DNA from: JACJYC01 sp964558465
Lineage (GTDB): Bacteria > Bacteroidota > Bacteroidia > Chitinophagales > Saprospiraceae
Length of the DNA stretch: 64,000 nucleotides
Direction: 5' to 3'
Assembly (NCBI GenBank): GCA_964558465.1
Contig: CAZLEF010000016.1
Location: forward strand, 1 to 64,000
Below are positions 1 through 6,879 of the stretch, piece by piece. The first letter of the stretch is position 1. Each line of letters opens with the position of its first letter. A model generated the notes under the pieces. The model was not told where the DNA came from. It saw only the letters and a program-made list of their open reading frames with translations, and did not search any database. Position numbers and translations under genes: made by a program.

Positions 1-129
1 TAGTGATTTCGTTTACAGGTCTTTATCTGCCCGCGTTCAGTCCTACAGGGACCACTCCTTCCTCCCAAAAAACCATTTGGCCAATCCACACCAATCCATT
101 AGCTTTGCGGCCAACAAAACAAATCCATC

Positions 130-282
130 ATGACGGCTGAAAAATCTACCGGCAAGTATTGGCTCTATACCTTCGTTTCTTTGGCTGCAATCGTCCTGTT
201 CCTGATGTTTGCCCCTGCCTGGTTTTGGGTCCCACTGCCCTTTTTCCTCACTTATATGGTGATGGCGTTTGATAGTATGTGA
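130..282 (+). CDS. Small single-pass membrane protein, 50 residues
   Basis: This short frame starts with ATG and ends in TGA. It has a polar N-terminus (MTAEKSTGKYWL) followed by a long hydrophobic stretch rich in Phe, Trp, Ala and Leu (about residues 11-45). That is what a small inner-membrane protein with one long or two short helices looks like. I do not recognise a family. It could be a small accessory protein of a transporter encoded further left, because it is the last gene before a terminator-like inverted repeat, but that is inference. Codon use resembles the neighbouring genes. Confidence 0.5.
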   Translation: MTAEKSTGKYWLYTFVSLAAIVLFLMFAPAWFWVPLPFFLTYMVMAFDSM

Positions 283-312
283 TGTTTAGTCAATAGTCGT
301 AAGCCGGCAGTC

Positions 313-370
313 GATAGTAGTAAGTGTCATTGCCGGAATCTTGCGGTCTGCAAATTCACTTACGACTATC
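313..370. terminator. Inverted repeat between convergent genes
   Basis: Arms at 313-326 and 357-370 (gatagtagtaagtg and cacttacgactatc) pair over 14 positions with one mismatch around a loop of about 30 bases. The spacer also repeats the words cttacgactatc and agtcgtaag several times. It lies between the 3' ends of the small membrane protein and the M48 protease, so it may end transcription from both sides. There is no clear T-run. Confidence 0.35.
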
Positions 371-395
371 GACTTACAGACTTACGACTATCAAC

Positions 396-1883
396 CTACT
401 TCCCCACCGTCTTGATCAACATCCCCTTTGTCACCTGATCCGTCAATAACATGCCGTTGATCACCGAAACCTCGTTCATCTTGTCGGCAGGCGTTCCGAA
501 CGACTTCAGGGCTTGTTCCAGGGTACCGGTCTGGGCCACCGTTTTGATATGGATCCGGTCCGGTTTGCGGTTCAGTTTATCCGGGTCGGTCAACTGGCGG
601 AAATTCTTCATCGTATTCAGGAACCTGGGCTCATACGTGGCAAAATCGGCCACATAGGTCAGGCCCATGATATGGTAAATATTGCTGTTGTACTGGATGA
701 AGTAGCTGAGCGACCGCACCTGCTGGGCTGCTGTGGTAGTCGTTTGTTGCTGCTGCGGATCCGGTTTCACGTCGGCCAACACTTCCAATGCCTGCAGGCC
801 GTTGACAGATGTCGTGCGCTGGTTGACGACCTGCATATTATACTGGGTCATGGCGGCGGTTGCAGCTTCCTCCAATGAGGCGCCCTGGGCAAGTGTCAGC
901 ATCATCATGGCCTTGCCGTCTTTGGGTGCCATCTGAACGGCCTGAGGCGAGTTTTGCACGACCCACCCGGCAGGAACCGGGTACTGGAATTTCAATTCGG
1001 GGTGATAGAAATAATCATTTTCTACAAAACCTTGTTTGGGGTCGTCGCCATAGATCATGCCGTCGATCATGCGCAGGTAACTGTCCCGGTTGACGCTTTT
1101 GGCATTCGGCACTTTGGCCTGCCACTCGGTTGCCAGTTTTTCAACCGTCACATTCCGGTCGGCAGGATCGGGGTGGGTCGACAGAAACGTGGGTATCCTG
1201 CCTTCCGGCCCCCCGCTAAGGCGGTCTAGCGTATTAAAAAATCCGGCCATTTCATGGGCGTCGTACCCGATTTTTGTAGAATACTCCACACCCAGGCGGT
1301 CGGATTCGCTTTCGTTGTCACGCCCGAATTTCAGGAATAACAGCCCAAGGCCCTGGCTGGCCACATCGGCGTATTGGGCGATATCTTTCGACAGGACCAC
1401 CCCCAGGATAAGCCCGCCCTGGTACAATAGTTGTTTGCTGTATTGGCGGGCGGAGTGCCTGGCAGTAATATGGCCGATCTCATGCCCGAGAACCCCGGCA
1501 AATTCGGCTTCGTTGTTGAAATGCGCAAGAATACCCCTGGTAAAATATACGTACCCGCCGGGCAAGGCAAAGGCGTTGACAACCGGAGAGTCCAGGACTT
1601 TGAATTCATATTTCAGGTCGGGACGATGGGAGATTCTGGCCATTTCCTGCCCCTTCGTGTTGATGAACGCTTGCAGGGTTTGATCTTCAAAAAGACCGAA
1701 ACTGGCTACGATGGCGGGATCTGATTCGGCGCCCAGGGCGATTTCCTGGCTTTCGGAAAGCAACATCACTTCCTTTTTGCCGGTCACAGGGTTGACGGCG
1801 CAACTGTTCACCATCACCCCCGCCAGTATAAATGCACCTAAGCGGAAAAAAGAGAAAAAGGCAGATCTTTTCATTTCATTCAA
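396..1883 (-). CDS. M48 family metalloprotease lipoprotein
   Basis: A zinc metalloprotease probably anchored in the periplasm, where M48 enzymes take part in envelope protein quality control. The N-terminus is a lipoprotein signal with a lipobox ending at Cys28 (VNSC), preceded by a hydrophobic stretch. The HExxH zinc motif lies in VLGHEIGHIT (His134, Glu135, His138), and ESESD at 191-195 is the likely third-ligand region. At 495 residues it is longer than the bare peptidase domain. The C-terminal half (about 290-495) is an uncharacterised region, with no TPR repeats recognisable as in BepA. The last segment, with LEQALKSFG and NGM, resembles a substrate-binding tail seen in other Bacteroidetes M48 proteins. 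Translation could also begin at Met4. The gene is monocistronic by context. Confidence 0.9.
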   Translation of the reverse strand: MNEMKRSAFFSFFRLGAFILAGVMVNSCAVNPVTGKKEVMLLSESQEIALGAESDPAIVASFGLFEDQTLQAFINTKGQEMARISHRPDLKYEFKVLDSPVVNAFALPGGYVYFTRGILAHFNNEAEFAGVLGHEIGHITARHSARQYSKQLLYQGGLILGVVLSKDIAQYADVASQGLGLLFLKFGRDNESESDRLGVEYSTKIGYDAHEMAGFFNTLDRLSGGPEGRIPTFLSTHPDPADRNVTVEKLATEWQAKVPNAKSVNRDSYLRMIDGMIYGDDPKQGFVENDYFYHPELKFQYPVPAGWVVQNSPQAVQMAPKDGKAMMMLTLAQGASLEEAATAAMTQYNMQVVNQRTTSVNGLQALEVLADVKPDPQQQQTTTTAAQQVRSLSYFIQYNSNIYHIMGLTYVADFATYEPRFLNTMKNFRQLTDPDKLNRKPDRIHIKTVAQTGTLEQALKSFGTPADKMNEVSVINGMLLTDQVTKGMLIKTVGK

Positions 1884-2039
1884 ATTTTGTTGGAATTGTT
1901 TTTATGACGACTAATCCAGCGGGAAGTATCTCTGAGACTTGAAAAAAACGCCAGGACTTCCGGACGGTCAGATCATTCATTTTTTATCTGTTATCTAACA
2001 GCAAAGGGGTTGCGCTTGTTGGTTTCAATTGGGATTGAG

Positions 2040-2290
2040 TCCATATGGTCATCAATCTGATGATTTGTTGATGCGTTGATGCGTTGATTTGTTGATTCGA
2101 GGGTCAACCAATTCCTCCTTCGCTGAACTCCGGCGTGCGTAGCCAATCGAATCATTCGAATCAATCTATCATTCGAATCAATTGTTGATGCGTTGATGCG
2201 TTGATTTGTTGATTCGAAGGCTGACGTTCCAATCGAACCAATCGAACCAATCGAATCAATCGAACCAATCGAATCAATCGAATCAATTAA
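2040..2290. repeat. Short-word tandem repeats in a 408-base spacer
   Basis: The spacer 1884-2291 holds no gene I can support. Its right part has two copies of a block built from gttgatgcgttgatgcg followed by ttgatttgttgattcga (about 2068-2101 and 2183-2217). Then comes an array of the near-heptamers aatcgaacc and aatcgaatc running to the stop codon of the next gene (about 2230-2288). The units are imperfect and there are no unique spacers, so it is not a CRISPR array. Slippage-prone DNA is the simplest reading. Confidence 0.7.
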
Positions 2291-2291
2291 T

Positions 2292-3710
2292 TCAATATTC
2301 AAACTCCAGCCTTTCGCAAGGATACCCGAACAAAAATTTCTCTTTGATCTCCACCGCCACTTTTTGCGGCACCTGGTTCTCCCAGCCGGTTTCTCCCTGC
2401 TGAAGCATATGCAGCACCTCTTTTGAGAAAATATGCAACAGATCCGGGTTAAAACCTTCAATATCCACGATCTGCCGGTTGTCGAGCAGGTGCCGGTATA
2501 AAAATTTAACGCCTTCCGGAATGGGCATATTTTGGGCGGTCATCAGTTCGGCGCTGCCTTCCTGCAGTGTGGGGTACACATAGATCCGTACATTCCGGGT
2601 GAACAGTTCACCAAAAACAGCCAGCAGGCGGCCGTCCAGGTTTTCGTAATATTTCTGGTTGATCATTTCCAGCAATTGTCGCACCCCCAGTACGATGCCC
2701 AATTGCTGGACCTTGTAATCCGCCAGGTAGGCGATCAGTTTCTGGTGTTGCTCGCAGTCTGACACCACCACCGTTTGCCCCAGGGCGTTGAGCAAAATGG
2801 CGCGGTCAAGAAAGTCCCTTTCATCCAGGTCGCCGTCCATGCAGAGATTATCCATCGTGATCTCTGTAAGCAGGAAACTTTTTTGAGCCTCCGCGCCGAT
2901 ATCGTTCCGGAATTGCTGGTAGCCTGTCCGGATCATATCGAGGTTGACGAGGGTGGGCGGCCTGAAACTGCCCCTGACCACGAGCACGTTCTTTTTGTAC
3001 AGGAACTCGGAGGCATGCAAATTGCGGCCGTCAGGGCCAAAAATGGCCACATCCGAGAGCCGGTGTTTGATGATCCACAGGCTGAGCAAACGGTTGTCGA
3101 GGTTGTCGAATTCAGGGCCGGTCAGCCGTACCATATCGATCTTTACCCGCCCCCGCAAACTGTCCATCAGGGATTCCAGCAATACTTCGGGATCGTCAAA
3201 AAACCGGAAACAGGCATAGATCAGATTGACGCCAAGTATGCCGATGGCCTGTTGCTGGAGCTGATTATCGTTGTCGAGCATGCGTACATGCAATACCAGG
3301 TCGTTGGGTTCGTGTTGCGCGTTGAGTTGGAACCGGATGCCGAGCCATCCGTCGCCCAGGATGGTGCGCTGGTAATTCAATGCTGCCACCGTATCCGCGA
3401 AAACAAAAAAATTAGACTCCGGGCGTTCGTTGCGGAGGCGGGTATGGATCAGGTCGTATTCGTGGTCCAGCATTTTATAGAGCCGGGTTTCACAAACGTA
3501 TCTTCCGCTGGGTTCCGGGCCATAGATATGATCCGAATAAACTTTGTCATAGGCCGACATCGTCTTGGCAATGGTGCCGGCGGCAGCTCCAACCTGGAAA
3601 AAATACCGGGCAACCTCCTGGCCCGCGCCGATTTCGGCAAAAGTTCCGTAGATCTTGGCATCAAGGTTGATTTCCAGGGCTTTTTGTTCGGTTTCCAGCA
3701 ATTGACGCAT
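2292..3710 (-). CDS. Conserved 472-residue cytoplasmic protein of unknown function
   Basis: A well-conserved type of Bacteroidetes protein that begins MRQLLETEQKALEINL. From memory, databases sometimes label homologues TonB-dependent receptor or nucleotidyltransferase, but I see no signal peptide, plug, barrel or nucleotide-binding motif to support that. Near the N-terminus are GTFAEIGAGQEVARYF and GAAAGTIAKTMSAYD, both Gly/Ala-rich and plausibly structural. The rest is mixed alpha/beta with no membrane segments. Codon use and full-length composition are clearly coding, and a long frame on the opposite strand is only its shadow. The stop codon abuts the repeat array downstream. No function can be given from sequence alone. 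Confidence 0.8.
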   Translation of the reverse strand: MRQLLETEQKALEINLDAKIYGTFAEIGAGQEVARYFFQVGAAAGTIAKTMSAYDKVYSDHIYGPEPSGRYVCETRLYKMLDHEYDLIHTRLRNERPESNFFVFADTVAALNYQRTILGDGWLGIRFQLNAQHEPNDLVLHVRMLDNDNQLQQQAIGILGVNLIYACFRFFDDPEVLLESLMDSLRGRVKIDMVRLTGPEFDNLDNRLLSLWIIKHRLSDVAIFGPDGRNLHASEFLYKKNVLVVRGSFRPPTLVNLDMIRTGYQQFRNDIGAEAQKSFLLTEITMDNLCMDGDLDERDFLDRAILLNALGQTVVVSDCEQHQKLIAYLADYKVQQLGIVLGVRQLLEMINQKYYENLDGRLLAVFGELFTRNVRIYVYPTLQEGSAELMTAQNMPIPEGVKFLYRHLLDNRQIVDIEGFNPDLLHIFSKEVLHMLQQGETGWENQVPQKVAVEIKEKFLFGYPCERLEFEY

Positions 3711-3824
3711 CGGCCATCCTCAATTTTCCACAAAGTTAAGTAATGTTTCCTTTTATTCAACCCGGTTTCCTTCAACCATTTGCCTGCCAGGGTCGTTTAT
3801 GTGTATGGTTTGAGGAAGTGCGTG

Positions 3825-3841
3825 CCACGCCACAGGGGTGG
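3825..3841. repeat. Dispersed palindrome CCACGCC-aca-GGGGTGG, copy 1
   Basis: The arms ccacgcc and ggggtgg pair with one mismatch around aca. Near-identical palindromes occur at 17132-17147, 17174-17190 and 61248-61264, always between genes. Confidence 0.55.
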
Positions 3842-3945
3842 AGGAATCGAAGAATCGAAGAATTGAGGAATCGAGGGATCGAAAATCAGTTCCTCAATTA
3901 CTCAGTTCCTCAATTACTCCGTTCTTCAGTTCCTCCATTCCTCAG
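3842..3945. repeat. Self-complementary short-word repeats upstream of redoxin gene
   Basis: The left half repeats ggaatcgaagaatcga and the right half repeats cagttcctcaattactc. The words gaattgagg and cctcaatt are reverse complements, so the transcript can fold. Reading the downstream gene from an earlier in-frame start would translate this repeat, so I placed its start after it. Confidence 0.5.
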
Positions 3946-3961
3946 CAAAAAAAAACCTGCA

Positions 3962-4537
3962 ATGGCCTACACCGAATCCAATATGTTACCCCTGGGCACG
4001 AAAGCCCCTTTCTTTGACCTTCCTGACACTGTGTCGGGTGAAATGGTGAACCTCGAAAACATCCGGTCGGAAAAATGCACGGTGGTGATGTTTTTGTGCA
4101 ATCACTGCCCCTATGTGATCCATGTGAACCCGGAAATCGTACGGGTTGTCCGGGATTACCAGCCGAGGGGTGTCCGTTTTGTTGGCATCAGTTCCAACGA
4201 TGTAAAAAATTACCCGCAGGACGGCCCGGAAAAAATGAAGGAGCATGCCGCAGCTGCAGGGTACAAATTTCCATACCTGTATGATGAGAGCCAGGAAGTG
4301 GCCAAAGCTTACGATGCAGCCTGCACACCGGATTTTTATGTATTTGACGGCGACCTGAAGCTGGTTTACCGGGGGCGAATCGACGGATCGAGGCCCAAAA
4401 ACGACCTCCCGCTTACCGGGGCAGATCTCCGGGCTGCATTGGACGCCGTTTTGGCCGGCAAGCCGGTTGCGGAAAAACAATATCCCAGTGCAGGATGCAA
4501 TATCAAATGGAAAAACAGCGGTTATATCCCGGTTTAA
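3962..4537 (+). CDS. Thioredoxin-fold peroxiredoxin-like protein
   Basis: A 191-residue redoxin of the AhpC/TSA-thioredoxin superfamily that lacks a signal peptide, so it is probably cytoplasmic. The active-site region reads FLCNHCPYVIH, giving a CxxC pair (CNHC) after the first beta strand. Further on are DESQEVAKAYDAACTPDF and VYRGRIDG, typical of thiol peroxidases and redoxins that take the cis-Pro loop (TPDF). The C-terminus adds a third cysteine (SAGCNIKW). I chose the ATG at 3962 because the longer in-frame option from 3743 would translate a repetitive spacer. The product is a likely thiol-disulfide oxidoreductase or peroxidase; its substrate is not evident. Confidence 0.85.
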   Translation: MAYTESNMLPLGTKAPFFDLPDTVSGEMVNLENIRSEKCTVVMFLCNHCPYVIHVNPEIVRVVRDYQPRGVRFVGISSNDVKNYPQDGPEKMKEHAAAAGYKFPYLYDESQEVAKAYDAACTPDFYVFDGDLKLVYRGRIDGSRPKNDLPLTGADLRAALDAVLAGKPVAEKQYPSAGCNIKWKNSGYIPV

Positions 4538-4551
4538 ACCGGCGACACGGA

Positions 4552-5643
4552 TTATAACACGATCTGAAACTCCAGTTCTCTTTTCAGGTAATAATCCACA
4601 TTCTCCACCACCACAATATCCAGCGGAAGGTACTGCAACGGTTCAATACGGTTTTTCATGATCAGGTGATTGACAAGATTCATGATTCCCAGGTAACCTT
4701 GTTGCACCGGATTCTGGTTGATGATGAAATTGATCTTGTTGCGCTGAAGGTATTCCAGGTTGGGTTTGATCAGGTCGTACCCAACGATTTTCACCCGTTT
4801 CAGTTCGGCTTCATCCAGGGCATCCACTACGATATGGGCCCGGGAGTTGGTGACAAAAATGCCGGAAAGCCCGGGGTAAGCGGTAAGCTGGGCTTTGAGG
4901 AATGCACTCAATTTTTCCCGGTTGCCAAAATCTTCAAAGTCTTTTTTGACGATATGGATGTTCTTGTTCTTGCTTTTTTTGAAATAATCCCGGAACCCCT
5001 GTTCCTTGTCCTGAAGGTGTTTTGCGTTGGTGATGCTTTTATCCAGATTAAGGATCAGCACGGTTTCACCGTCGTGCAAGCCGAAGTTGAGCAAACGGGC
5101 GCCCAGGACGCCGCTTTGGTAAGAATCCTGTCCAATATAACACAGGGATCCTGAGTTTTCAATATTGGTATTGATCATTACATTGGGAATGCCTTTTTGT
5201 TTGCAGGCCGCCAGGAGCAGTCGGGATTCCTGCAAAAAGATGGGCGTGAACAGGATGGCGCTGGGCGGATTGGGCCTGTCCAGGATATCTTCAGCTTTTT
5301 TCTGGAAGCTCTCCGGGTCAAAGCGGTCAAAATATTCCAGTTCGACTTCGATCCCATAATGCTGAACGGCGCGGGACGCCTTTTCCACCCCCATCATGGG
5401 TTGTTCCCAATAAAGGTCGCCCGCAGGGTCGGGCATCAGCGCAATGATCCGCTGGATCTTGTTGTTGGCCAATGTCCGGGCGATTATGTTGGGCCTGTAC
5501 CCCAACTCCTCCATTACCACCAATACTTTTTGCCTGGTTTCGGGCGAGACGTTTCCCCGATCGTGGATCACACGGTCTACTGTTCCAGGTGAAATGCCCG
5601 CCCGGTCGGCAATATCCTTGATCCTGATCCGGGTCTCCATCAT
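4552..5643 (-). CDS. LacI-family transcriptional regulator
   Basis: A 363-residue repressor-type protein. The N-terminal LacI helix-turn-helix covers about residues 5-55 (IKDIADRAGISPGTVDRVI, then the hinge region around YRPNIIARTLA). The rest is a periplasmic-binding-protein-like sensor domain (about 65-345) with IIALMPDP, SAILFTPIF, GQDSYQSGVLGARLL and GIFVTNSRAHIV, which is the class that binds sugars. It is transcribed divergently from a sugar kinase and a glucosamine-6-phosphate deaminase fusion. It therefore probably senses an amino sugar or its phosphate and controls that pair. Translation may start at Met1 or Met2. Confidence 0.9.
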   Translation of the reverse strand: MMETRIRIKDIADRAGISPGTVDRVIHDRGNVSPETRQKVLVVMEELGYRPNIIARTLANNKIQRIIALMPDPAGDLYWEQPMMGVEKASRAVQHYGIEVELEYFDRFDPESFQKKAEDILDRPNPPSAILFTPIFLQESRLLLAACKQKGIPNVMINTNIENSGSLCYIGQDSYQSGVLGARLLNFGLHDGETVLILNLDKSITNAKHLQDKEQGFRDYFKKSKNKNIHIVKKDFEDFGNREKLSAFLKAQLTAYPGLSGIFVTNSRAHIVVDALDEAELKRVKIVGYDLIKPNLEYLQRNKINFIINQNPVQQGYLGIMNLVNHLIMKNRIEPLQYLPLDIVVVENVDYYLKRELEFQIVL

Positions 5644-5651
5644 ATTTCTTT

Positions 5652-5673
5652 GCGTAATTTTGCACGATTACGC
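5652..5673. promoter_or_regulatory. Inverted repeat at the LacI gene start
   Basis: The arms gcgtaat (5652-5658) and attacgc (5667-5673) are perfect complements around 8 bases. The site sits just upstream of the LacI start codon, where an autoregulatory site could be. The sequence does not match the likely operator at 5781, so this assignment is weak. Confidence 0.25.
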
Positions 5674-5780
5674 CAGGGTTGTAAAAGGTTTTCAAATCCA
5701 ATTTCCAAAAGCCGGCTTTTAAGGCCCGGTAAGTTAATATAATTTCCTGTGCTCGTGCGCGAATTACTTTTCTTTTTTCC

Positions 5781-5818
5781 GTGTACGCACACAGCCTCAA
5801 TTATATTTCGTATGTTTG
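5781..5818 (+). promoter_or_regulatory. Putative LacI operator and TAnnTTTG promoter of the kinase-nagB pair
   Basis: Bases 5781-5792 read gtgtacgcacac, which fits GTGT-NCGN-ACAC, a palindrome with the central CG typical of LacI-family operators. Bases 5811-5818 read tatgtttg, an exact match to the Bacteroidetes -7 element TAnnTTTG. The operator covers the place where the -33 element should be, so repressor binding would block sigma. Initiation near 5825 leaves a leader of about 40 bases before the ATG at 5866, which also argues against starting the kinase at the earlier in-frame ATG at 5749. Confidence 0.5.
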
Positions 5819-5865
5819 CAGCCGGTTTTAGCAATTTAGCCTTACTCCTAACCTTGTTACCCGGA

Positions 5866-6864
5866 ATGGAAAAATTAGCCCTTGGCATTGATATTGGCGG
5901 GACATCCACCAAACTGGCGCTGATCAATGAAAAAGGGCATTTGATCCATACCGCTTCCTTTTTGACCCATGCGCAATACGGCGCGCTTCCTTTTTTAGAG
6001 GCCATCGCCACTTCGGCCAGGCAATTGCTGCAAGATTCGGGGACAGCGGCCAGCGCCTTGTCCGGGATCGGGATCGGAGCCCCCAGCGCGGATGAAGAAA
6101 AGGGGTTGATCGAGGGCGCCGCCAACCTTCCTTTTGAAGGAGAAGCGCCCATCATAAAATATTTGAGCGAAGTATTCAATCTTCCAGTATATTTGATCAA
6201 AGATAGCAGCGCCGCCTTGTTGGGAGAAAAATATTTTGGCGCGGCCCGGTCTTACCGCCATTTTGCGTTGCTCACCCTGGGCACCGGCCTTGGTTGCAGC
6301 ATTATGATCAATGGCCAGCTGGTGAGGGGCGCTTCAGGGCTGGCCGGAGAGTTTGGTCACTCGGCTGCAAAAGCCGGCGGCAGGCAATGCGGTTGCGGCA
6401 AACGGGGATGCCTCGAAACTTATGTTTCAGCAACCGGATTAAAAAGAACGGTATTCGAATTGCAGGCAGAATTATCCGCGCCCAGTTCCCTGCGGAAGAT
6501 CGCTTTTGAAGATTTAACCGCCCGGGATATTTTTGAAGCGGCCGAATCAGCCGACGAACTGGCCTGCACGGCCTTTGAAAGAACCGGCGAACTCCTGGGC
6601 ATCAAAGCAGCCGACCTGGTCACGCTTTTTCAGCCCGAGGCGATCATCATCGCCGGCGGACTTGCCGAAGCGGGTCATTGGTTGCTCCGACCTATGCAGG
6701 CTGCTTTTGAAAAAAACCTGCTTTCAATTTACGGAAACCGCATCCGTTTGCTGGGCTCCGCCTTGCCGGTGAATCAGGCTGCTCTTTTGGGTGGCGCCGC
6801 GCTTGTATGGGAGAATAACCCTGCAAACTCAGTAGTGTACAAATTGCATAATGATATTCATTGA
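5866..6864 (+). CDS. ROK-family sugar kinase (amino-sugar or glucose kinase)
   Basis: A 332-residue ROK kinase that phosphorylates a hexose, by context probably N-acetylglucosamine or glucosamine at C6. The phosphate-binding motif DIGGTSTK is at residues 8-15. The second phosphate region has LTLGTGLGCSIM, the sugar-binding segment has GEFGHS, and the ROK zinc motif is CGCGKRGCLETY. The C-terminal GGLAEAG loop binds adenosine. ROK kinases and NagC-type repressors share a fold, but there is no N-terminal helix-turn-helix here, so this is a kinase. The deaminase fusion begins 15 bases downstream, so the two form an operon. Confidence 0.9.
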   Translation: MEKLALGIDIGGTSTKLALINEKGHLIHTASFLTHAQYGALPFLEAIATSARQLLQDSGTAASALSGIGIGAPSADEEKGLIEGAANLPFEGEAPIIKYLSEVFNLPVYLIKDSSAALLGEKYFGAARSYRHFALLTLGTGLGCSIMINGQLVRGASGLAGEFGHSAAKAGGRQCGCGKRGCLETYVSATGLKRTVFELQAELSAPSSLRKIAFEDLTARDIFEAAESADELACTAFERTGELLGIKAADLVTLFQPEAIIIAGGLAEAGHWLLRPMQAAFEKNLLSIYGNRIRLLGSALPVNQAALLGGAALVWENNPANSVVYKLHNDIH

Positions 6865-6879
6865 CATACCTTAATACCT

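Noticed and set aside
2040..2290. CRISPR-like repeat array
   Set aside because: Units are short, imperfect and contiguous, without unique spacers of constant length, and no cas gene is nearby.
2775..3743. 322-residue plus-strand frame
   Set aside because: Antisense to the conserved 472-residue gene; no start context and no recognisable motifs.
5749..5865. N-terminal extension of the ROK kinase from the ATG at 5749
   Set aside because: It would place the TAnnTTTG promoter and the LacI-like operator inside the gene and adds 39 residues with no family match.
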